From Xylaria sp. FL1777 (Eukaryota > Ascomycota > Sordariomycetes > Xylariales > Xylariaceae), in NCBI GenBank assembly GCA_022578965.1, contig MU400557.1, forward strand, positions 62,001 through 126,000: a DNA stretch of 64,000 nt, written 5' to 3'. Shown piece by piece: positions 39,244 through 48,244 of the stretch. The translations under genes and the position numbers were made by a program. Within the stretch, counting starts at the first letter, position 1; the number at the start of each line of letters is the position of its first letter. Under the pieces are notes generated by a model, which ran no database searches, was not told the origin of the DNA, and saw only the letters and a list, made by a program, of their open reading frames with translations.

Positions 39244-39460
39244 CGAAAGCTGGACGACATTCGTCGAAACAAATTGGCCAATCAGTGATTGGTTTCCCTT
39301 TTGGGAATTAATCGCCCTGATATGACGGCACACCTCTAAACCCATTTTAGTATATGGGGGTCCAAGCGTATATAGTGCTAATAACTGGGGACCATTTCCC
39401 GAAAAGGAAACCAATCACTGATTGGCTAATTTGTTTCGACGAATGTCGTCCAGCTTTTCG
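39244..39460. mobile_element. Foldback/MITE-like element with ~64-bp terminal inverted repeats
   Basis: Bases 39244-39307 match the reverse complement of 39396-39460 almost perfectly, with one A indel near the tip, one G/A change and a few changes at the inner end. Both tips read CGAAA(A)GCTGGACGAC. The ~88-bp centre has no coding capacity. This is the form of a non-autonomous miniature inverted-repeat element. I could not identify a clear target-site duplication or a transposase in the window. Confidence 0.65.
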
Positions 39461-40749
39461 TTCCGGGTTTTACGTATATACACCGGAGATAAGAAATAAC
39501 CGGGATAGCTATTCATTGCGCAGGCAATACACGGGGCCGTCGGCCTACGGATATCAGTAGACACGAATATTCTGCTTGAACAGATATTTGTGAAGGTAAG
39601 GCTCTATGTAGGAGCCGAACATACATTCCTATACAGTCTAGGTGTTATATGCACTGGCAGGTTTAAAGAGCGTATATAAATGATTACAAAGTATGTCGAT
39701 AGCATAAGGCCACTTACACATACTTCAAATTTTTATATTCATCGTGAGAACCGCGCTTGTATAAGGGTTCCGTGTCTGCAACGAACATGCTCCAGTTTCC
39801 GTAGTTCAATTACCTACACCCACTCGGTCCCAGAGCAGTTATCGCTTCTCCTTCAGCTTTTAACCAGGTATTCGCAGCCTCATACGACCTGAGAACCGAA
39901 CCGTGCTTAGAAAATGCCACGATAGTACGGGCGAGTGATTAGAAATCTAGGCAACAGCATTGGGCCTGTATTCTCGTTAAGGAACATTTGTCATGAAAGA
40001 TGAGACGAGACAAGACGTAAAGCTCCGCTGACAGTAGCCCGGCCTTGCTAACCCCGTTCTAATTGATCCTCAAATGCTGACATGTAGCACCGATCTAGTT
40101 TCTCCTCCTCTGCTGCTTCCGTTTATCACTACCGATCTTGCTCATTAGACTTGACCTTTTTGTTTTCAATTCTTCGCATCCAGGGATAGGCGTCTGCTTC
40201 TACATGTGTGATATTGCTGGAGTCGATTTTGGCAGCCTTGCCTGGGCAACCTGAGAATGCCTACGCACAAGTCTGATCACTTCCCTCGCCAATTTAGTTT
40301 AAAGAGCGCGAAGAGACACCATAGGGGGATTAATGGACACCAGCATGTCTTTCATGTCTCGTGTCTCGAGATGTTAGTCATAGGAACAGTGCCAAAAATA
40401 CAGAGAACAATAAACGGGCCACCGCTAGCCTATCCCCGAGCAGGAGAAACCCAGCACGGGATATTCCACCCCCGAAACTCAACGCTCAGTGACCTGGGAG
40501 GCGATAAAGAGACAGTTAAATGCTCTATTAGGACTGATCGGACAGCTAGAGCTCATCAGTGAAGTACATGAGAGGAATTGGGACTTATAGTGGCTTAGGT
40601 TAAGTGCCATAACGGTGGCGACCGCCTCCTCATGCCTAATTCCAGTAGTTCCAGTATTTAACATACGCCAAGTACCATGCCAACCACGTGCTTCATTTAT
40701 TTTCCGGCTCAAGAATGATTCCCCAACTCCCCACAATTCATGCGCAACC
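39461..40749. other. Intergenic region
   Basis: No gene is supported. ORFs here are short; the one on the minus strand reaching into 40967 is partly the last exon of the uS8 gene read through its intron. Confidence 0.5.
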
Positions 40750-41254
40750 CTAGTAGAAGAAGCCCAGTATCTTGCCAGAGACGTGTTTCCGTCTGGCGGT
40801 GTTGTGGTCCATAACACCGGCAGAGGTAGTGAGGACGATATGACCGAATTGACGAGCGGGCAGGAGCTTCGTAACCCATTTCTCGAGCTGTGAAATCTTA
40901 ACGTTGTATCGAGGGCTGATGACACCGCATTTGTTGAGGCTGTGACTGTTAGCAGCTCCCGGGACAACGCGATTAGAGATGGAAGACTTGCCGTCCGTTA
41001 AGCTGGACTACGATCTTTCCGCTGCGGTGGTCGTCTACAATCTCGAACTCGCCAACATAGCCTGTGATTTCTTAGCGCACAAAGACGACAACGCCAGCAG
41101 CCAACAGCGTCCCTGGCTTACCGTGCTTCTGCATAATGTTTAGGAACTCGACAGTGACTTTCGAGGCAGGACGGATCAGGACTTGGCGTTTGCCCATGCG
41201 GTCGGCATTGTTGATGGAGTTCATCGCATCCGACAAAACGCTTGTTCGAACCAT
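40750..41254 (-). CDS. rps22: 40S ribosomal protein uS8 (S22/S15a)
   Basis: Three exons, 41254-41122, 41061-40992 and 40939-40750, give exactly 130 residues, the normal length of eukaryotic uS8. The protein starts [17 protein letters not shown] and includes [45 protein letters not shown] and ends GKILGFFY. Intron 1 (60 nt) is GTAAGC..ACAG. Intron 2 (52 nt) starts GCAAGT and ends CACAG after a CTAAC branch site, so it is a GC-AG intron. uS8 binds the central domain of 18S rRNA in the small subunit. Several normally conserved positions differ (for example NT where I expect EE in MDHxxARRKH, and VEFLNIM), so this may be a diverged second copy, but the frame is fully intact. A pyrimidine-rich stretch upstream resembles a ribosomal-protein promoter or leader. 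Confidence 0.85.
40940..40991 (-). other. GC-AG intron in the uS8 gene
   Basis: The 52-nt intron begins GCAAGT and ends CACAG, with branch site GCTAAC 13-18 nt before the end. Removing it joins CG to CCTCAAC and restores Arg-Leu-Asn-Lys, the expected uS8 sequence. Retaining it introduces a stop (TAA) in frame. No GT donor nearby gives the correct protein. Confidence 0.85.
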
Positions 41255-42412
41255 GATTGCGGCGGTCGGGGGGTCGACGAGTACCTGTACCTATACAAAG
41301 ATGGCTACAGAATTAGAATACGTATTTCAGGGGAAGAGTAGAAGACAGAGAGAGATAGAGACGGCATACCTAGAGGGTCGACGTGGTGGTTAGCAGACGT
41401 GGTTGGTAGACGCGGAGGCGGTACTTTGGCTAGGCGACTTGGAGAGTACTATGATTTTTCGGTTGTTGAGCGCACAAGACCAATTTTTTCAATTCACGTA
41501 GTTTTGCCAGTTGTGTGGCGGCGCAAAGCACTACCCCGCCACCTGCAATGCAGGTTAGGAATCCCAGCCACATACACCCACAATGTATACCAAAGCACCG
41601 CCACATTTTATTATGTAAGCAGGGTTTTCTGTGTACCTGTCACTGTCTAAGCTGTACACAAAGTATGCTTCATTATTTGTGACACAGCCTAAGCTCGATT
41701 AAGAACGTGCCAGGAAAGTTGCTGAGAGAGGTTCATATAAGTGTTGTATGCTATAACCTTATAGAAGGGCCTCTTGTATCTCAGCCGCTGGGATTGCATT
41801 TTCGAGTGTCGAAGCTCTGCTGACGACCACCACATTGACTTACTAAGTATATTACGTGGAAATATGGACATGCATGCGAAAGATAAAGGTCTACTATGAC
41901 TTAGGTAGTTATAGCAAAATCATCATTATATTTCATCTAGTTCATGTACTCTGAGTGAAAGACCAGAGCTGATCATTAATCCAAGAATCCAGGCGAAGTG
42001 TACTAGGGGTCAGAGACTGATTGTGTCAAAGCTATGTCACTAAAGCTAAATCCCATTGTCCTTTTATGATTATCTTTCGGTATACGTAACACAAAGGGCA
42101 ACTGCAGCTCTTGTGAATGTTCAATTAAGTATATGATAGCCCTGGTACATTGATGCTCGATTCTTTATTGTCGAAAACCTTGGCTTTGTTGAAAATCGAG
42201 TACAAATGATAATCAGCGAGCAATGAAACTAGTAATCGCAATAATTCAACCTTTGCCTTCTTAGTATAGGATTAAATTGCTAAACTTGTAATTAACACTA
42301 TACATTCAACTCAAGCAAGACATTAAAGAGAGATGTTTTGATCTTTGGCCGCACATCGTGTCATCAGAAACGGGTTGTTTAGAGACCCAAAACAACTCCG
42401 TCTTCAAGCGTC
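41255..42412. other. Intergenic region with uS8 promoter
   Basis: The first ~200 bases hold the CT-rich (minus-strand) leader of the uS8 gene. Beyond that the region is AT-leaning, with no recognisable gene. Confidence 0.5.
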
Positions 42413-42420
42413 TATAAAAT
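42413..42420 (+). promoter_or_regulatory. TATA box of the heptad-repeat gene
   Basis: TATAAAAT lies 156 nt before the ATG at 42569. The leader between them is C/A-rich and free of long ORFs. Confidence 0.5.
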
Positions 42421-42568
42421 AAATTTTAAATCGCGATAAGCTTCACAGACTTCTTATCTACCATCCCAAACAGTATTACAGTCAAACCCCGTTATCAGAA
42501 CTACACCAGCGAACCCTACACACAGTCAAAGTCCAACAATCCTACATCTCACTCGATAATCTCTCACA

Positions 42569-43075
42569 ATGGGCGGCCACGAAGCAAGAGCGTTCATGAA
42601 GTGGACCGTTGGCGCTACTCCCAACTCAACCATCAAAAGAGATAAAGAGAGTAAGGTCACTTATGCTGAGAGACCTAAGAGTCACTCTTCATCTTCTAGA
42701 AGTAAAGTCTCATCTTCTAGCAGCAAAGTCTCATCTTCTGGCAGCAAAGCCTCGTCTTCTGGCAGTAAAGTCTCATCTTCTGGCAGTAAAGTCTCAGCTT
42801 CTAGCAGCAAAGTCTCAGCTTCTAGCAGCAAAGTCTCAGCTTCTAGCAGCAAAGTCTCAGCTTCTAGCAGCAAAGTCTCAGCTTCTAGCAGTAAGTATTC
42901 TACGAAATCGAAGTCTCACACGTCGTCTTCCCGAGATAGGTCTTCTGAGGTGCAACCAGAAGACTACGCTCCATCAAGATTAGTGCCATCAGAATATATG
43001 TTGTCAAACGATGACAATGCATCAACCGTCTATCCCTGTGATTCCGCATCACAGTTCGGGGAACGGGGGCAATGA
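42569..43075 (+). CDS. Ser/Lys-rich heptad-repeat protein, function unknown
   Basis: Single-exon ORF of 168 codons with a good start context (CTCACAATGG). Residues 1-40 are ordinary; residues 45-110 are nine to ten tandem copies of SKVSxSx (mostly SKVSASS and SKVSSSG), encoded by a 21-nt repeat; the tail is acidic and Ser-rich. There is no signal peptide and no membrane segment. The middle should be disordered, strongly basic every seventh residue and a dense phosphorylation target. The +2 frame and the opposite strand are also open over the repeat because the unit is a multiple of three; the chosen frame is the longest and the one with an upstream TATA box. Function unknown. Confidence 0.7.
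   Translation: MGGHEARAFMKWTVGATPNSTIKRDKESKVTYAERPKSHSSSSRSKVSSSSSKVSSSGSKASSSGSKVSSSGSKVSASSSKVSASSSKVSASSSKVSASSSKVSASSSKYSTKSKSHTSSSRDRSSEVQPEDYAPSRLVPSEYMLSNDDNASTVYPCDSASQFGERGQ
42701..42898 (+). repeat. 21-nt coding tandem repeat
   Basis: About 9.4 copies of a 21-mer of the form AGCAAAGTCTCAGCTTCTAG + C/T-type ending. The first copies (TCATCTTCTGG) differ from the last five (TCAGCTTCTAG), which are nearly identical and so are the youngest. The number of copies is likely to vary between strains. Confidence 0.85.
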
Positions 43076-43923
43076 GCGACAACAGATATTTTTGGGCTTT
43101 GAATAAGCAGATTTTGATGCCTTATCCCAGCCTGTTGCATAAGTGAGTAGTATTTTGTTTACATTTGTTTCTGTTATGTTTTAAAACACGATAGATAGAT
43201 TATTAAAAAAGAAAAGAAAAATATATTGTTGCCTCGACTATACATCCATTTTATACAACTTCCAAGCCTTTTGTTCTCAAATATTAAAGTAAAGTGAAGT
43301 GAGTAGCTAAAGTAAACCTGCCCCTGAGTAGCTACCCAGGCTTAGTCATAATTCTAATTCTGAATAAGTGTATGTTATATTCTCTTTTCTTTCTCGCGAT
43401 CAATTCTTTTATTTTAAGAAAAAAAACACGACTAGCCTAAGCAGTTAGTCTTCAATTGATTGCGTTGTATTAATTAATTACTCGAATATGCTTGGAAGCG
43501 TAAGACTCAGCCTATCCCCTTGTATTCTGACTGAAGAGCCATCCCTAATGGTTTCTTTGCTCCATTTCAATATTCGTCAACTTAACCAACTCCTTATAGC
43601 TGAGTCAAGCAGAACTTCTAGGGAGCTATGTAGAGTCCAAGGATTACGCAAACTAAATAGTTTAGCTTGGGATCATAGTCAAATCTCGATCTCGAGATAA
43701 AGGCTATGTGTTGTAGGTGCTTTTAGTAACGAAGCTCATATCAGGCAGAAAACAAAGGCCGTGTCACTACTGCAGAGTTGCGATACATGAAAGGGCTATA
43801 GATAATAATCATTATACGCTTTGTATACTATCTTCCTTGAATTCCTTGTATCATTCTGTACAATCCTTATTGCAGAATGAAATTGTTCATATCCTTGAAC
43901 ATATAGCGTCAGCTTCGTTGCCC
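43076..43923. other. Intergenic region
   Basis: AT-rich 3' flank with A-runs near 43205 and 43421. No convincing gene. Confidence 0.5.
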
Positions 43924-43931
43924 TATAAATA
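43924..43931 (+). promoter_or_regulatory. TATA box of the Cys-rich gene at 44059
   Basis: TATAAATA lies 135 nt before the ATG. It is followed by a CT-rich leader, which often marks transcription starts in fungi. Confidence 0.5.
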
Positions 43932-44058
43932 ATAGCTCTCAATCCCTCTATCGTTTTACCAACGATTTGTATCAAGACACCATCAGTCCCTTATTTACTT
44001 CCGCATCTACTTCTGCCTCTGCTTCTATTTCCACTCCTATATTTGCTTCCCCTCCATT

Positions 44059-44553
44059 ATGGCTCTCGACGCAACCGGTCAAGGAGGACTTGTGCAAAAC
44101 AAGCTATGTAGCGCTCGTCGTTGCCATGTGGTTGTAGATTCTAACCATGCTATGTGTTCTACTCATAAAATAAAGGCGGCGGAGTATCAGAAGGAACGCC
44201 GGAAAAGGCTCAGAGATGATGGGAAATGTACGATTTGCGGCTCCGAAATGGGAGATCGGAAGTTCATTTGCTGTGAGGCATGTAGATGCAAAGACCGCCA
44301 GAGACCTAGACTCAAGAGGAAATGCAAGCCAGACGATGGCGATATATCCTATCAGAAGCCAGGTGAGACCGAAAATCAGAGCCTGCAAGATCTTGGGGGG
44401 GTGACTGAGCTAGAGGGTAGGCCTAGCAAGAAGCAGAGCCTCCCTCAAGCGTATTCTCCTCAGCAATATACTAAGGAGGATATCGAAGCCGCCCATATCT
44501 TGCTGCAGTTGGGCAAGCCGCGATATAATTTGCGATCTTTGAAGAAGAAGTGA
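44059..44553 (+). CDS. Small Cys-rich, probably zinc-binding protein
   Basis: Single-exon ORF of 164 codons. Two Cys clusters are visible: C17-x4-C22-x10-C33-x2-H36, and C57-x2-C60-x10-C71-C72-x2-C75-x-C77. They are separated by a very basic helix (residues 41-54). The C-terminal half is polar and ends in a basic tail (RSLKKK). The layout suggests a small zinc-binding nuclear or nucleic-acid-binding protein. I do not recognise a named family. It has no signal peptide. Confidence 0.65.
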   Translation: MALDATGQGGLVQNKLCSARRCHVVVDSNHAMCSTHKIKAAEYQKERRKRLRDDGKCTICGSEMGDRKFICCEACRCKDRQRPRLKRKCKPDDGDISYQKPGETENQSLQDLGGVTELEGRPSKKQSLPQAYSPQQYTKEDIEAAHILLQLGKPRYNLRSLKKK

Positions 44554-45300
44554 GTATCGGCTACTAAAGTCTCCCGCACCGTACTAACATGAAGCAATAT
44601 ATCGTGTAAATATCATATTATTTAATCCATTTTCGTGAGTAGCATGCAAGGCAATCAATTTGAGGAGGATTCTCAATTACATTCTTTCATAAATGCTTCT
44701 GTGTCTTTCGTCTTCAGAGGTCAAGCATTAATCTCCAGAATAGGTTGAAGATGTGCAATTGGAATAAGTGTTGAGAAAGGAAGATATCAACCAAAAGAAA
44801 AATATATGCAGTAAAGAGAGGTGAATCCAGTCTAACCCCCAATTAAGTTGGAATAGAAGACAGATAGTGAATCCCGGTAGAAGAAGACAACGATTTCTTT
44901 GAGGAATATGAATAAAGGGGCTAGAAGAAGTTGACCTATTTAAAGCATTTGTGAGAGGCATCGTTAGCAAGTAAGAAGTTATGTTACTGTTCGTGGTCGC
45001 TTATACAGTCTAATCGAACACGGGTGGGAAATAAAGAAACTTTAAGTACCCTTTCTAAATGTTTGGCTTCTTCCATGTTTCTCTGTGGCGTGTTTTATAC
45101 ATGTTATGAGGACAATCATCAAAATTCTGACTCAGGGGGGAAAGACTGAGTGAATCAGTGTATCACACCAGAACAAGAACAGGCGAATTATATTCACGGT
45201 GACCCGGCTTGCTTTCTTATTTCTTTACCTATGCATTTCAGTCCTCGTTTCCATAGAAAACAAACACACTGCGATGTTTCAAAAAGCCATTCAGCCATAT
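44554..45300. other. Intergenic region
   Basis: No gene is supported. A minus-strand ORF at 44728-44970 is hydrophobic by chance (T-rich strand) and has no partner. Confidence 0.5.
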
Positions 45301-45307
45301 TATAAAA
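45301..45307 (+). promoter_or_regulatory. TATA box of the Cys-rich gene at 45439
   Basis: TATAAAA lies 138 nt before the ATG, a spacing close to that of the two upstream small genes. Confidence 0.5.
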
Positions 45308-45438
45308 GGCAACTGGCCTCTAGGGACTTGACTCAACTCCATCTCAAATTCTCACTACACCTTACCAACCACGATTAACTACGCCAACTTAACAGATATC
45401 TGAAAGTTACCTGGTGGCACTTCGACAACTCGCTCACA

Positions 45439-45885
45439 ATGGCATCAAGACTTCGGAAATGTTGGAGGTATGACAGCGGACCCGATGATAATGAAATTCT
45501 GCAACGACCATGCTCATCAGACTGTGACAATCCAGAAGTCGCATCAGCTACGTTACTATCAACTCCGATCCGCTGTCCATTACGTGTTATTCATCTCACA
45601 ATGCAGCCCTACACGCTTTCACTAATATTGACTGCGTGTGGTCATTCCCTGCCTCCTGACAAGACATCGGTTATCCCAACGAGAAGGAGAGGAAGCGCGC
45701 CCTCAGCCGAACTTCACCAGCCTATTGGTTTCGTATGCTGCCAATGTCGATACCATAGCAGCGGGACATACTGCTCGAATCCAGACTATGCCGAATGTCC
45801 TCATAAGACAGTACCGCGATGCAGAGACTGCCCTATTATCTTCACTCATCGGCGACTGAGGCATAGCACATGCGAGGATGGGTGA
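45439..45885 (+). CDS. Small Cys-rich protein, function unknown
   Basis: ORF of 148 codons with start context CTCACAATGG, identical to that of the gene at 42569. The C-terminal third carries a cysteine-dense module: C100, C101, C103, C112, C120, C128 and C131 (around GFVCCQCRYHSSGTYC and CPHKTVPRCRDC), resembling the zinc-ribbon-like modules of many fungal orphan proteins. The first 95 residues are unremarkable, and part of them (for example from GTATGA near 45467) could be an intron, so the exon structure is not certain. Confidence 0.5.
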   Translation: MASRLRKCWRYDSGPDDNEILQRPCSSDCDNPEVASATLLSTPIRCPLRVIHLTMQPYTLSLILTACGHSLPPDKTSVIPTRRRGSAPSAELHQPIGFVCCQCRYHSSGTYCSNPDYAECPHKTVPRCRDCPIIFTHRRLRHSTCEDG

Positions 45886-46647
45886 GATGATTCCGATTAG
45901 CCGAGCAAGGAGTGACTCCCGAAAACTGAAGTACTATGTAGTGCGAACGCAGGTGCTGAGATGGACTAAGCAACAATTGGCTTTGGGGAATGCATCGGCT
46001 GTAGTGAGGTCAAAGTAAAGACTTCGGACATCACTGGCGAGGAGATGCGTTGGACTCCTAAGAAGTAGGCCAGGCCTAGGTAAGCCGTAACCTATGAAGA
46101 AAGACAATAATCACTGATCACACTATAGGGAGATACAGGTAGTCTCAGGATGAGTATGTTAATCAGATATATTGTCACCATCCACTAAATCCTATCAAGT
46201 TGTTCAATTAAGATTTTCGATTGATCTCATGTAGAGAGAGGCTAGTGAAGCCGCTCAGCGAATATGGGCTACAGAGAAGCTCAGATCAATGACTCGAAAA
46301 GACCCGTTGCCATGATATATGTAGTGCTGGATATACTCCAATTTAGTATCCCATATAACAGGGCATAAAATTAAGTCTCAGGGAGAGAAATATATTCATG
46401 AATGGAAGAAAAAGACGAGTGTATTATGTCTTCCTAGTCTTCCTAGTCTTTCTAGTATGAAATCTTTGTGATAGGAAGAGTGGAGAGTTGTTTACACAGA
46501 ACAAGCAACGTAGCCAGGGCTAGCAATTATAGGTGTCCTTGTGTCAGGCCCCCTAGTCCTTATGCATTAGTTAGAGGGCCATAGGAATACGACTTCTTTC
46601 CTGTTCGGACGAGCATGCCTCCATGCATGAATTGAGGAATCAAGTCG
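45886..46647. other. Intergenic region
   Basis: No gene is recognised. 46430-46456 holds three copies of CTTCCTAGT-like units. Confidence 0.5.
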
Positions 46648-47719
46648 TCAGACTGCAGAGTCCCGAGACTCGAACGAACGAACGAATTCCCTTGCTATCT
46701 CCCAGTCCTGCCAATTGCACACGTCGAGCCGGAGAGCACGCATTAACTTGATTGAATGTCCCCAATGTTCGTTGATCAACTCGACTTCCTTGGCAGAGAA
46801 CATGCACTCGGGATCAGAGTAATCTGGACGGTTCTCGGACCCCTGTCTGCAATACACCTCCTCATCAGATTCCATTCTTTTAATCCCTTCCAAGATCATA
46901 GCGCGTGCCATTCTGCGTCCCTCTCCACGGTGCTCAATCTCGTGAGGATTCATACCGTGTATTTGGAGGAACCTGTGCTCAGAATCGAAGTTTATTTTCA
47001 GCCATAGCTTCTCCATCGGGCTATACGGTCGCTCATAACTTGCGTCAAGCCCGATATCCAAAGGCTTCTGTGCTTGTTCTACGGCTTCCTCTTTGATGTA
47101 TTCGGTTATACCTTTTGAGACCCAGCAGACATGTTTCACAATGGGGGAGTTCCAACACGGGCGCTCAGTCTTCCCCCAGAAGATTGTGTGTATATCTTGC
47201 CCCGAAAGGTCTCTCCACGCAGAATCTATTGCAGATTCAGTAGACGGATTACCCAACCGAATTGTAAAGCTCGTATCCTTGGCACTGAAGTAGACAAGAC
47301 GGTTCTTTGTAGGATCACAAATGTCATCATTTGTTTGCGCGTCACTTGCCCAAGTCCATGCGCTGATATCCGACTTGTGCGCGATAAGATTGATTCGAAA
47401 TTTCGGCACATGGAGAACACCGGTCAAGAGAATAGTGCTATGGGAACCTGGGTCGGAGAGGTTGGGTGACTTCTTGACCAGCAATTCTATTGTACCAGAA
47501 CCTGCAATCGTATGAGGTCCATAAGACAACTGGCTGGTAGCTTCAGGGGATAAATCATTGTACTCCTTGAACAAGCTTCTATCTGCACATACGCTTTTGA
47601 TCGAAATGTTATTTTGTTGTCTAACATAACATTTCCGGCTTGGGGGCTTACTGTGCATCTGAACGGTAGGACCAAACCCAGGCCGGGCAGGTCTCAGTGT
47701 CTCGATTTGCCGAAGTCAT
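46648..47719 (-). CDS. Copia-type (TNT1-94-like) beta-barrel domain protein, protease site lost
   Basis: Two exons, 47719-47652 and 47593-46648, encode 337 residues. The 58-nt intron is GTAAGC..AAAAG. Splicing joins AWVWSYRSDA to HVCADRSLFKEY. This matches the start of the copia retrotransposon protease-like beta-barrel (W-x-x-D-S-G-x-x-x-H-V-C-x-D-R-S-L-F-x-x-Y), followed by GSGTIEL and TGVLHVPKFRINLI, the usual later strands. The catalytic D-S-G is replaced by S-Y-R, so it cannot be an aspartic protease. No integrase or reverse transcriptase follows; instead there is a long C-terminal region with YSPMEKLWLKINFDSEHRFL and RGEGRRMARAMI, which I believe recurs in many Pezizomycotina proteins. 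The intact frame with an intron suggests a domesticated, host-maintained gene rather than a transposon fragment. Confidence 0.75.
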
Positions 47720-48244
47720 TGTTGTATGTCTCACGCCCTAGAAATGCCAGGTAGGGGTGCCAATGGAGTTTCCTGTGCCTCGTAGACACGGCGTTGAGAA
47801 TAGTGAGGATGGGTTGATGGCTGTAAACCCGATAATGTTAGTGCCGATAACTACCACCCACGTATGTTGGAGGTGGAATGGGAGAGGCATCCAGAGAATA
47901 GGGATTTGAAGGAGAGAAAATAGGCGGTGGTGGAATCAACGTGTGGCTTCTGAGATGTCCAGGGCTAGATACCTAAGTACCTAAGTGTGTGGTGTAAAAA
48001 ACAAAGGGGAGAAATATTACCACTGCCCACCATAATGTACCTTGGTCCCTTCCTGAATTCGCATAACTGTTTGTTTACTTTTAGATATACTAAGGTACCT
48101 AGGTACTTGCGCATATAAAGACTGTGTATGTCTAGTGTATGTATACCTAGGTACCTTATGTGCTGTGGAATTTTGACTACTGTTTATAGATAATTCTAGT
48201 CAAACTATTCTTCCTTAAAGGAGACCAATTCCTAGAGAACCCTC
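47720..48244. other. Intergenic region
   Basis: Contains the promoter of the beta-barrel gene and the 3' flank of the GFA gene. 48090-48155 carries repeated CTAGGTACCT units. Confidence 0.5.

Noticed and set aside
40479..40967. 162-codon minus-strand ORF
   Set aside because: It is a shadow frame: it reads intron 2 and the last exon of the uS8 gene in the wrong frame and runs past the uS8 stop.
42701..42898. CRISPR-like array
   Set aside because: The units are contiguous 21-mers with no spacers and lie inside a coding frame in a eukaryotic genome.
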